The position numbers and the translations under genes were made by a program. 64,000 bases of DNA. Origin: Streptomyces qinzhouensis. Lineage in GTDB: Bacteria > Actinomycetota > Actinomycetes > Streptomycetales > Streptomycetaceae. Under the pieces are notes generated by a model that searched no databases, had not been told where the DNA came from, and saw nothing but the letters and a program-made list of their open reading frames with translations. Below, piece by piece: positions 38,101 through 50,100 of the stretch. Where the stretch lies: the NCBI RefSeq assembly GCF_007856155.1, contig NZ_CP042266.1:124001-188000 (forward strand). Reading direction: 5' to 3'. The first letter of the stretch is position 1. Every line of letters begins with the position of its first letter.

Positions 38101-41100
38101 CGACGGCGCGTCCCAGCCCCCAGACGGCGGTCTGTCCTGGACTGGTGGTGACCTCACCGGTGCCGGTCTGGACCGCGCCTCGGGTCAGTAGCCAGACGGG
38201 AACGGCGATCTCGGACCGGTGCACGGCCTGGATCAGCTCGACCGTGGCGGCGGTGCCACGCGGCACCCACGGATACTCCGCGTCCGGGGTCTCGTCCAGT
38301 GCCAGCAGCGAAACCACACCACTGACACCCGAAAGGACGGAGGTATCCAGCTCCTCGGGACCGGCGACGGTGACGACCTCGGCACCATGACCGGACAGTG
38401 CCTCGGCGATCGCGGGCGCGTCCGGGTCATCTCCCACCAGCAGCCAGGTGCCCGTCAGGGCGGGTACGGCTCCGCTGGTGTCCGAGGGCTGCCAGGTGAT
38501 GCGGTAGCGCCAGTCGTCCACCGACCAGCCAGACCTCTTCACTTCAGGTATCTCGGGCCAGAACCGGCGCTGTTGGAAGGCATAGGTCGGGAGCTCAACC
38601 TTCGAGCCGCCGGTCAGGACCGCTGTCCAGTCGACGGTCACGCCGCGTACGTATGCCTCGGCGAGGGAGGTCAGGAGTCGTTCGGCGTTGCCGTCGTCGC
38701 GGCGGAGGCTGCCGACGGTGACCGGGTCGCGGTCTTCCAGGCTGTCGGCGATCGCGGACGTGAGCACCGGGTGCGGGGAGGCCTCGACGAACACCCCATG
38801 ACCTGCTTCACCGAGGACACCGATCGCGCGGTCGAACTCGACCGGCTCGCGCAGGGATGCGTACCAATATCCGGCATCCATCTCCGGACCGGACAGCCAC
38901 TCACCACTCATCGCCGACACCATCGGGATCTCCGCCGGACGAGGCGTGATGCCCTCGAGGGCGGCGAGGATGTCGTCCCGGAGTTCGTCGACCTGAGGGC
39001 CGTGGGAGGCGTAGTCCACCGGAATCATCCGTGTGCGGACCGAGGTACCGCAGGAGTCCTGGAGCTCGCGCAGAGCCTCCGGCTCTCCGGAGACCACCGT
39101 CGCGGACGGGCCGTTGACCGCCGCGACCGACAGCCGGTCACCGAAGCCGGCAATCCGCTCCCGTACCGCATCCACAGGCTCGGCGATCGACAGCATCCCG
39201 CCCCGGCCCGCCAGCACCGCCAGAGTGCGGGAGCGCAGCGCGACCACCCTCGCCGCATCCTCAAGAGACAGAATCCCCGCCACCACGGCAGCAGCGATCT
39301 CACCCTGCGAGTGGCCGACGACCGCATCCGGCTCGACACCGGCCGCCCGCCACACCGCGGCCAGCGACACCATGACCGCCCACAGAGCGGGCTGCACCAC
39401 ATCGGCGGCCTCAAAACCATGACGCCCGGCCAGAACCTCGTCCAGCTCCCACTCCACGAATGGCTCAAGAGCCGCCGCACACTCCGCCAGCTTCGCCGCA
39501 AACACAGGTGACGCGTCGGCGAGTTCGCGGCCCATCCCGACCCATTGAGAGCCCTGGCCGGGGAAGACGAATGCCGTCCGCCCGATACCACCGGGATCGA
39601 CCCTGCCCGTGACCACACCGGGCGCGGGCTGCCCTGTCGCTACCGCTACCAGGCCTGCGAGCAGTTCTTCACGCTCGGTGCCCAAAACGATGGCGCGGTG
39701 TTCGAACACCGACCGGCTCGTCGCCAGCGACCACGCCACATCACCCACCGGCGCTTCCGGGCGGGCGACGACGTGTTCCCGCAGACGACCGGCCTGGCCG
39801 GCCAGTGCGGCCTTGCTGTGGCCGGAGACCAGCCACGCCGGAAGGCCCGGCTCAAGCACCGGCAGATCCGGACGCCCCTCGGGCTCCGGCGCCTCAACGG
39901 CTGCCGGTGTCTCCTCCAGGATCACATGCACGTTCGTGCCACTGATCCCGAACGCGGAGACACCCGCCCGACGCGGCCGGTCACCAGCAGGCCACTCGCG
40001 CGGCTCCTCAAGCAGCCGTACATTCCCCGCCGACCAGTCCACATGCGACGACGGCTCCTCGGCGTAGAGCGTCCTGGGCAGGGTGCCGTGCCGCATGGCC
40101 AGGACCATCTTGATGACACCGGCGATACCGGCCGCCTGTTGCGTGTGTCCGATGTTGGTCTTGACCGAGCCGAGCCACAGGGGCCGGTCTTCGGCGGGCC
40201 GCTCCTGACCGTAGGTCGCCAGCAGAGCACCGGCCTCGATCGGGTCACCGAGCGACGTACCCGTACCGTGGGCCTCGACGACATCGACATCGGCCGCCGA
40301 CACCTGTGCATTGGCCAATGCCGCACGGATGACACGCCGCTGCGAAGGACCGTTCGGTGCAGAGAGTCCGTTGGACGCGCCGTCCTGGTTGACCGCACTG
40401 CCCCGGATCACCGCCAGCACCTGATGACCGTTCCGCCGAGCGTCGGACAGTCGTTCCAGCAGCACCATGCCGGCGCCCTCGCCCCAGACGATGCCGTCGG
40501 CGCCGTCGGAGAATGCCTTGCACCGCGCGCTGGAGGCCATGCCGCCTTGCTTGGAGAACTCCATGAAGGCGCCCGGTGAGGTCATGACCGCCACACCACC
40601 GGCGAGCGCCATCGTGCACTCACCGCCGCGCAGTGCGGTCACGGCTTGGTGGAGGGCGACCAGGGAGGAGGAGCAGGCGGTGTCGACCGTCATCGCGGGG
40701 CCGGTGAGGCCGAGGACGTAGGAGATCCGGCCGGAGGCGACCGAGGAGACCGTGCCGGTGAGCCGGTAGCCGTCCAGGGTCGGGTCATGGGGAGGCAGGG
40801 TGCTCTCGTAGCCGGAGCCGCTGGCGCCGATGAACACACCGGTGGCGGAGCCGTGCAGAGAGGATGGCGCCAGGCCGGCACGTTCGATGGCCTCCCACGA
40901 GGTTTCCAGGAGCAGGCGCTGCTGCGGGTCCATCGCGAGGGCCTCGCGGGGGCTGATCCCGAAGAAGTCCGCGTCGAACTTGGCGGCGTCGTAGACGAAG
41001 CCGCCCTCCCGTGCGTAGGCGCGGCCGAAGCCGAACTCTTCCTCGAACGCCTCCCAGCCGCGGTCGGTGGGGAAGCCGGAGATGGCGTCGGTGCCGTTGG

Positions 41101-44100
41101 TGAGCAGGTCCCAGAACTGTTCGGGGCCTCGGACGTCACCGGGGTAGCGGCAGCCCATGCCGACGATGGCGATCGGCTCGCCGCCGGCCGCGGCCACCAC
41201 CCGTACCGCGCTCTCGGTCTCGGCCGTGCCCACGAGTTCGCCGCGGATGAACTCGGCGAGGGCGGCGGCGTTGGGGTAGTCGAAGACCAGCGTCGAAGGC
41301 AGCCGTACCCCCGCCGCTGTCGACAGTCGGTTACGGAGTTCGACGGCGCCGACCGAGTCGAAGCCCAGGTCCTTGAACGCCCGCTGCGGCGGAACGGCTT
41401 CCGCCGACTCGTGCCCCAGCACGGCCGCCGCATGCCCCCGTACCAACTCGGTCAACGACTGCCGCTGTTCACTCGACGACATACTCCGCAGGCGTATCGC
41501 CAATTCCGAACCGCCGGCTTTGGCCTCGGTTCCGGTGTCCGTTCCGGCTTCGGCGGCGAGGACGGCCCTGACTTCGGGCAGCGCCGACAGGAACGGGCTC
41601 GGGCGGTAGAGGGTGTAGGTGGGGACGAACTTCTCCCAGTCGAAGCCGGCGACCGCCAGTGAGCTTTCGTCCGCGTCCAGCGCCTGGCCGAGGATCCGCA
41701 TCCCGCGTTCCGCGTCGATGCCCTCCATCCCGTAGGCCAGTAGCCGCTCGCCGCCCTCGCTGGCGGCCATGCCGACGCCGGCCCATACGCCCCAGGCGAT
41801 GGAGGTGGCCGCCAGGCCGCGGGAGCGGCGGTTGTCGCACAGGGCGTCGAGGTAGGCATTCGCCGCCGCGTAGGCGCTGAGACCGCCACTGCCCCAGGCT
41901 GCCGCGCCGGAGGAGAAGAAGACGAAGGCGTCGAGTTCGCGGTCCGCGGTCAGCTCGTCCAGGAGAGCCGCGCCACCGGCCTTCGCCGACAGCAGCCGGG
42001 CCAGGACCGGTGCCTCGATGTCCTGGACCGGTCCTCCGTCACCGAGTCCGGCGGCGTGCATGACCGAGGACAGTTCGGTTCCGGAGGCGTCGATCCACTC
42101 CAGGAGTCCTGTGACGGCGTCGCGGTCGGCGGCGTCGCAGGCGACCACTTCCACCGTGGACCCGGTCCGGGCCAGCGCTGCGGCCAGGTCGGCCACCCCG
42201 GCGGCGCCCGGACCCGACCTGCTGGTCAGAACCGTTCGTGTGGCGCCGCGGTCGGCCGCCCAGCGGGCCGTGATCGCTCCGACGCCGCTCGTGCCACCGG
42301 TCACCAGCACGGTGCCGGACGGCGCCCATGTGTCGCGTACGACCGGCCGGCCGGCGCGTTCCAGCCGTCGGCCGAGAATGCCGCGCGGGCGCAGTGCCAC
42401 CTGGTCCTCGCTGCCGTCGGCGAGTACCGACACCAGCCGGGCATTCGTACGTGTGTCCATGACGGGCGGCAGGTCGATCAGGCCGCCCCAGCGTCCGGCG
42501 AGTTCGAGTCCGGCGGTCACGCCCAGGCCCCACACCGGTGCCTGGGTGAGGTTGACGGCCGGTTCGCTCGTACCGGTGCCTACTGCGCCACGGGTCAGTA
42601 CCCACAGCGGAGCCGGTACCTCGGCATCGCTCAGCGCCCGTATCAGCTCGATCGTTGCCATGAGGCCGGCCGGTACCACCGGATGCTCGGGATGTGCCCC
42701 TTCCGACAGTGCCAGGGTCGAGACCACGCCTGTCACATCGGCGACATCGCCCGAAGTGAGCCGGTCGGGGCCGGTGACGGTCACGACCTCGGCGCCGCGC
42801 TCGGCCAGCAGCGCCGCGACAGCGTCCGTGTCCGTGCCGTCGCCGACGATCAGCCACTTTCCAGAGAGCGCGGCCTCGGATTCGGTTACGGGTGTCCACG
42901 CGACGCGGTAGCGCCAGTCGGCGACGGTCGCGTCGGCGCGTTCCCTGCGGCGCCAGTCGGTCAACGCGCCCAGAGCGGTCTCGGCCGCGTCCACGCCGAG
43001 GAGCTCCGCCAGAGTGTCCGCATCGCCCTGTTCGACGGCCGCCCAGAAGCCTGCCTCGGCAGGCGTACTCCCCGACATCGCCGCCGTCGACGGCTCCACC
43101 GGCCGCGGCCAGAAGTGCCGGTGCTGAAAGGCGTAGGTGGGCAGTTCCACCGTCGCGCCGTCGCCCAGGACGGCGGACCACTGTACGGGTACGCCGCGGA
43201 CGTATGCCTCGGCGAGGGAGGTCAGCAGCCGCTCGGCGCCGCCGTTGTCGCGCCTGAGGGTGCCCACCGCGACCGGGTCGCGGTCCTCCAGGTTGGAGAC
43301 GACGGCATGGGTCAGTGCCGGGTGCGCGGACGTTTCCACGAATACTCCGTGGCCCGTCTCGCCCAGGACGCGGACGGCGCGGCCGAACTCCACCGGCTCG
43401 CGGAGTGAGGCGTACCAGTAGCCGGCGTCCATCTCCGGGCCGGTCAGCCACTCACCGCTCATCGCCGACAGGACCGGGATGCGGGCCCGGCCGGGAGCGA
43501 CGTCCGCGAGGGCGGCGAGGATGTCGTCGCGGAGCTCCTCCACCTGTGCGCTGTGGGAGGCGTAGTCGATCGGAATACGCGAGGTCCGAACGCCTTCCGG
43601 GCAGGCTGCGACGAATTCGTCCAACGCGTCGTTGTCGCCGGAGAGCACCGTCGCGGAGGGGCCGTTGACCGCGGCGACGGACAGGCGGTCGCCGAAGCCG
43701 GCGATCCGCTCCCGTACCACGTCGGCGGGTTCGGCGACGGACAGCATGCCGCCCCGGCCGTCCAGGGTCCGCAGCGCTCTGGCCCGCAGGCCGGCCACCT
43801 TCGCGCCGTCCGCGAGGGACAGGACTCCGGCGACGGTCGCCGCGGCGATCTCACCGAGCGAGTGCCCGACGACGGCGTCCGGCTCCACACCGGCCGCCTG
43901 CCAGACAGCGGCCAGGGAGACGGTCACCGCCCACACGGCAGGCTGCAGCACGTCGGCGGCGGCGAAGTCGTGCCGTCCGGCCAGGACGTCGTTCAACTCC
44001 CAGTCCACAAAGGGTTTCAGGGCTGCCGCGCACTCGGCGAGCCTGGCCGCGAACACCGGGGAGGTCTCGGCGAGTTCGCGGCCCATGCCGACCCACTGGC

Positions 44101-47100
44101 TGCCGTGGCCGGGGAACACGAACACGGTCCGGCCGATTCCGCCCGGCGCGACCTCGCCGGTCACCACACCGGCGGCCGGCTGTTCGGTGGCCAGCGCGGT
44201 GAGCCCGGCCAGCAATTCGTCGTGCTCGGCGCCGATGACCACGGCACGGTGGTCGAACACCGACCGGCTCGTGGCCAGTGACCACGCCACATCACCCACC
44301 GGCGCATCCGGGCGGGCCGCGGTGTGTTCACGCAGACGACTCGCCTGACCCGCGAGCGCCGCCGCGCCGCGCCCGGACACCAGCCATGCCGGGACCGTGG
44401 GCGCGAGGATCGGCAACGCCGGCCCTACTCCGGTCTCGCTGACCGGCTCCAGCCGCTCGGGCCGCTCGGGACGGTCGGGACTTCCGAGCCGGTCGGGACT
44501 TCCGGACCGGTCGGTGGCCGTCTCGTCCTCGGCCGGGGCTTCCTCCAGGATGACGTGCGCGTTGGTGCCGCTGATTCCGAACGCGGAGACCCCTGCCCGG
44601 CGCGGCCGCTCACCGGCAGGCCACTCCCGGGCCTCCTGGAGCAGTTGTACGTTCCCGGTCGACCAGTCCACATGCGAGGACGGGGTCTCGGCATACAGCG
44701 TCTGCGGCAAGTGGCTGTGCTGAAGCGCCAGCACCATCTTGATGACACCGGCGATACCGGCCGCCTGCTGGGCGTGCCCGATGTTGGACTTGACCGAGCC
44801 GATCCACAGCGGCTGCTCTTCGTGCGGCCGTTCCTCGCCGTAGGTGGCCAGCAGGGCGCCGGCCTCGATGGGGTCGCCCAGTTCGGTTCCCGTGCCGTGT
44901 GCTTCGACGGCGTCGACGTCGGCCGCCGAGAGCTGGGCGTTGGCGAGGGCGGCGCGGATGACACGCTGCTGCGAGGGGCCGTTCGGGGCGGACAGTCCGT
45001 TGGACGCGCCGTCCTGGTTGACCGCACTGCCCCGGATCACTCCGAGGACGCGATGGCCGTTGCGGCGTGCGTCGGAGAGGCGTTCCAGCATCAGCATGCC
45101 GGCGCCTTCGGCGATGCCCATGCCGTCGGCGCCTTCGGCGAATGCCTTGCACCGCCCGTCGGAGGCCAGCACCCGCATCCGCGAGAAGCCGACGAACTCC
45201 ATCGGGTCGGCCATCACCATCACGCCGCCGGCGAGTGCCATGGTGCACTCGCCGCCGCGCAGCGCGGTGACCGCCTGGTGGAGGGCGACCAGGGAGGAGG
45301 AGCAGGCGGTGTCCACGGAGACCGCGGGGCCGACCAGGCCCAGGGTGTAGGAGATCCGGCCGGACAGCACACTGAGCGCGTTACCGGTGATCAGGTGTGC
45401 CTCGGCCTCCGGGTCGCTGCTCGCCACGGCGATGTAGCCGGATGCCGCCGCGCCGATGAAGACGCCGGTGCCGGAGCCTTTGAGTGAGGCCGGGTCGATG
45501 CCTGCCCGTTCGATGGCTTCCCAGGAGGTTTCCAGGAGCAGCCGCTGCTGGGGGTCCATGGCGAGGGCTTCGCGGGGGCTGATGCCGAAGAAGTCCGCGT
45601 CGAAGTCGGCGGCGTCGTGGACGAAGCCGCCTTCGGTCACATAGGTAGAGCCTTCGGCGTCGGGGTCCGGGTCGAAGAGGGCTTCGGCGTCCCATCCGCG
45701 GTCGGCCGGGAATCCGGAGATCGCGTCACCGCCGGTGGCCAGGAGATTCCAGAGCTCTTCGGGGCTGCGGACCCCGCCGGGGTAGCGGCAGCCCATGCCG
45801 ACGATCGCGATCGGCTCGGTCGGCGCCTGTACGACCAGGGTGGTGACCTGCTGCGAGGCATTCCCCAGCAGCCGGGTGAGGATCTCCTCGGCCAGGGCGG
45901 TGGGGTTGGGGTGGTCGAAGACGACGGTGGACGGCAGCCGTACCCCGGCGGCGGTGTTGAGGCGGTTGCGGAGCTCGACCGCGGTCAGCGAGTCGTATCC
46001 GACATCGCGGAACGCGCGCTCGGCGGGAATCTCGTCGGTCGAGTCGTGGCCGAGTACGGCGGTGGCGTGGGTACGGACCAGTTCGATGACGGTACGGCGG
46101 CGTTCGGCCACGGACATGGCGGCCAGGAGGGACGCGTACTCGCCGCGTCCGGCGGCCGGCGAATCGGCCTGCTCTACGGGGTCGGTGTCTTCCCGGGCCT
46201 CGGGGATCGTGTCCAGCAGGGGGCGCGGGCGGGCTACCCGGAAGACGGGTGCGAACCGGTCCCATTCGACATCGGCGATCGCGATGAACGTCTCGTCCTC
46301 GGTGAGGATCTCACCGAGCACGGTCAGCGCGCGGTCGGTGTCGAGGAAGTTCATGCCCTGGCGACGGAGTCGGCTGGGGGTGACGGCTCCGGCGCCCTGT
46401 TCCATGGCCGCGTCGACGGCGTCCCAGTCCCGGGTGTCCCATACGCCCCAGGCGATGGAGGTGGCGGGCAGACCGCGGGCCCGGCGGGCTTCGGCGAATC
46501 CGTCGAGGAAGGAGTTGCCCGCGGCGTAGGCGCCGTGGTCGTTGCTCCCCCAGGTCGCGGAGATCGACGAGAAGAGAACGAACTCGTCGATGTCCAACCC
46601 GGCGGTGGCCTGGTCGAGGTGTACGGCGCCGGCGGCCTTCGCGCCGAGTGCGGCGGCCAGGCCCTCGTGCTCGGTGTCCTCGACCCGGGCGAGGTAGGGC
46701 AGGTTCGCGGAGTGCAGCACGGTGGAAAGGGCGGGCCCGGACTCCTCGATCCAGGACACCATCCCGCTCACCTGACCGGGCACACCGAGGTCACAGCTGA
46801 TCACCTCGACATCCGTGCCACCGTTCGCCACGGATGCGGCCAGGGCCGCAACGCCGGGGGCGGACGGGCCGGAGCGGGAGGTCAGCACCACGCGCGGGGC
46901 GTTCTGTTCGGCGAGCCACACGCCGATGCTGACGCCGATCGAGCCGGTACCCCCGGTCAGCAGCACCGTCCCGCGAGGCGACCACTTCTTCACCTCGGTA
47001 CGACGCGCCTCGGTACGACGCGCCTCGGCGCGTACCAGCCGGCGCACGAACACGCCCTGCTGCCGCAAAGCGACCTGGTCCTCGCCGGACTGGGCCAGGA

Positions 47101-50100
47101 CCGATACCAGATGCGAGCCGGTCCGGGTGTCGAGCTCGGCCGGCAGATCGACCAGTCCGCCCCACAGTTCGGGGCGTTCCAGGCCCACCGCACGGCCCAG
47201 GCCCCAGACTGCGGTCTGGGCCGGGTTGGTCGTCACCTCACCGGCGCCGGTCTGGACCGCGCCCCGGGTCAGCACCCACACCGGGACGGCTGCCCCGGAC
47301 CGGTGCACCGCCTGCACCAGATCGACCGTGGCGGCGGTGCCACGCGGCACCCACGGATACTCCGCGTCCGGGGTCTCGTCCAGTGCCAGCAGCGAAACCA
47401 CACCACTGACACCCGTCAGCGCGGCAGCGTCCAGCCCCTCGGGACCGGCGACGGTGACTACCTCGGCACCATGACCGGACAGTGCCTCCGCGATCGCGGG
47501 CGCGTCCGGGTCCTCCCCCACCAGCAGCCAGATACCTGAGAGAGCAGGAACGGCACTGTTCATCTCGGACAGCTGCCAGGTGATCCGGTAACGCCAGTCG
47601 TCACCGGACCAGGCGGCGCGCTTGATCTCACGGATCTCCGGCCAGAACCGGCGGTGCTGGAACGCATACGTCGGAAGCTCAACCGTCGTGGCGGCACCCA
47701 GGAGGGCCGTCCAGTCGACGGTCACGCCACCCGCGAAGGCCTCGGCGAGGGAGGTCAGGAGGCGCTCGGGGCCGCCGTCGTCCCGGCGGAGGCTGCCGAC
47801 GGTGACCGGGTTACGGTCTTCGAGGCTGTCGGCTATGGCCTGGATCAGTACGGGGTGGGGTGAGGTCTCGACGAATACGCCGTGTCCCGCGTCGGCCAGG
47901 ATGCGGACCGCGCGGTCGAACTCGACCGGCTCGCGCAGGGAGGCGTACCAATATCCGGCATCCATCTCCGGGCCCGCCAGCGATTCGCCGCTCATCGCCG
48001 ACACCATCGGGATCTGTGCCGGGCGGGGGGTGATGCCGTCGAGGGCGGTGAGGATGTCGTCGTGGAGTTCGTCGACCTGGGGGCCGTGGGAGGCGTAGTC
48101 CACCGGGATCATCCGTGTGCGGACTGAGGTGCCGCAGGAGTCCTGGAGCTCGCGCAGGGCCTCGGGTTCGCCGGAGACCACGGTCGCGGAGGGGCCGTTG
48201 ACCGCCGCGACCGAAAGACGGTCGCCGAACCCGGCGATCCGCTCCCGTACCGCATCCACGGACTCCGCGACGGACAGCATCCCGCCGCGGCCGGCCAGCA
48301 CCGCAAGGGTGCGGGAGCGGAGCGCGACCACCTTCGCCGCATCTTCCAGGGAGAGGATCCCGGCCACCGCGGCCGCGGCGATCTCCCCCTGGGAATGACC
48401 GACGACAGCGTCCGGCTCGACACCGGCCGCCCGCCACACCGCGGCGAGGGACACCATGACCGCCCACAAGGCGGGCTGCACCACATCGGCGGCCTCGAAA
48501 CCATGCCGCCCGGCCAGAACCTCGTCCAACTCCCACTCCACGAACGGCTCAAGAGCCGCCGCACACTCCGCCAACTTCGCCGCAAACACAGGTGACGCGT
48601 CGGCGAGCTCCCGGCCCATCCCGACCCACTGCGAGCCCTGGCCGGGAAAGACGAACACCGTCCGCCCGATACCACCCGGGGCGACCTCGCCGGTCACCAC
48701 ACCGGCAGTGGGCCGGCCGGTCGCTACCGCTACCAGGCCTGCGAGGAGTTCGTCCCGCTCGGCACCCAGGATCACGGCGCGGTGTTCGAACATCGACCGG
48801 CCCGTCGCCAGCGACCACGCCACACCCTCCACCGGCACATCCGGCCGGGCCACCACATGCTCACGCAGACGACCCGCCTGCCCCGCGAGCGCCGCCGCGC
48901 TGTGACCGGAGACCAGCCACGCGGGAAGACCGGATGCGAAGACGGGCGGTATCGGCTGCCCCTCTGCCGCGGGGGCGGGGGCTGAGTCGGGCTCGGTGTC
49001 GGGGTCGGACTGCGGCTCTTCGACGGCCGCCGGTGTCTCCTCCAGGATGACGTGCACGTTGGTACCGCTGACGCCGAACGCGGAGACGCCCGCGCGGCGC
49101 GGCCGCTCATCGTCCGGCAGCCACTCACGCGGCTCCTGGAGCAGCTGTACGTTTCCTGCCGACCAATCGATGTGGGACGACGGGGTCTCGGCGTGCAGGG
49201 TCCGGGGCAGATGGCCGTGCTGAAGGGCCAGCACCATCTTGATCACACCGGTCACACCGGCCGCGCACTGGAGGTGACCGATGTTGGACTTCACCGACCC
49301 CAGCCACAGGGGCCGGTCCTCGCCGGGCCGCTCCTGACCGTAGGTCGCCAGCAGAGCGCCGGCCTCGATCGGGTCGCCGAGTGACGTACCCGTACCGTGT
49401 GCTTCGACGGCGTCGATATCCGCGGCCGAGAGCTGGGCGTTGGCCAGTGCGGCGCGGATCACCCGGCGCTGTGAGGGCCCGTTGGGGGCGGACAGGCCGT
49501 TCGAGGCGCCGTCCTGGTTGACCGCGCTGCCCCGGATGACGGCAAGGACCTGGTGCCCGTTGCGGCGTGCGTCGGAGAGCCGCTCCAGGAGCACGACGCC
49601 GGCGCCCTCGCCCCAGCCGATGCCGTCGGCGCCGTCGGAAAACGCCTTCGAACGGCCGCTGGACGCCATGCCGCCCTGCTCGGAGAACTCCATGAACGCG
49701 CCCGGCGCGGTCATCACCGCCACACCACCGGCCAGCGCCATCGTGCACTCACCGCCGCGCAGCGCCGTGACCGCCTGATGCAGAGCCACCAAGGAGGAGG
49801 AACAGGCGGTGTCGACCGTGACCGCGGGCCCGGTCAGGCCCAGGACGTAGGAGATCCGGCCGGAAATGACCGAGGAGACCGTGCCGGTGAGCCGGTAGCC
49901 GTCCAGGCTCTGGTCGTCGGGGGGCAGGATGTTCTCGTAGCCGGAGCCGCTGGCGCCGATGAACACACCGGTGGCCGAGCCGTGCAGGGCGGACGGGGCC
50001 AGACCGGCGCGCTCGATCGCCTCCCACGCCGTTTCGAGCAGCAGCCGCTGCTGCGGGTCCATCGCCAGGGCCTCACGCGGATTGATCCCGAAGAATCCCG

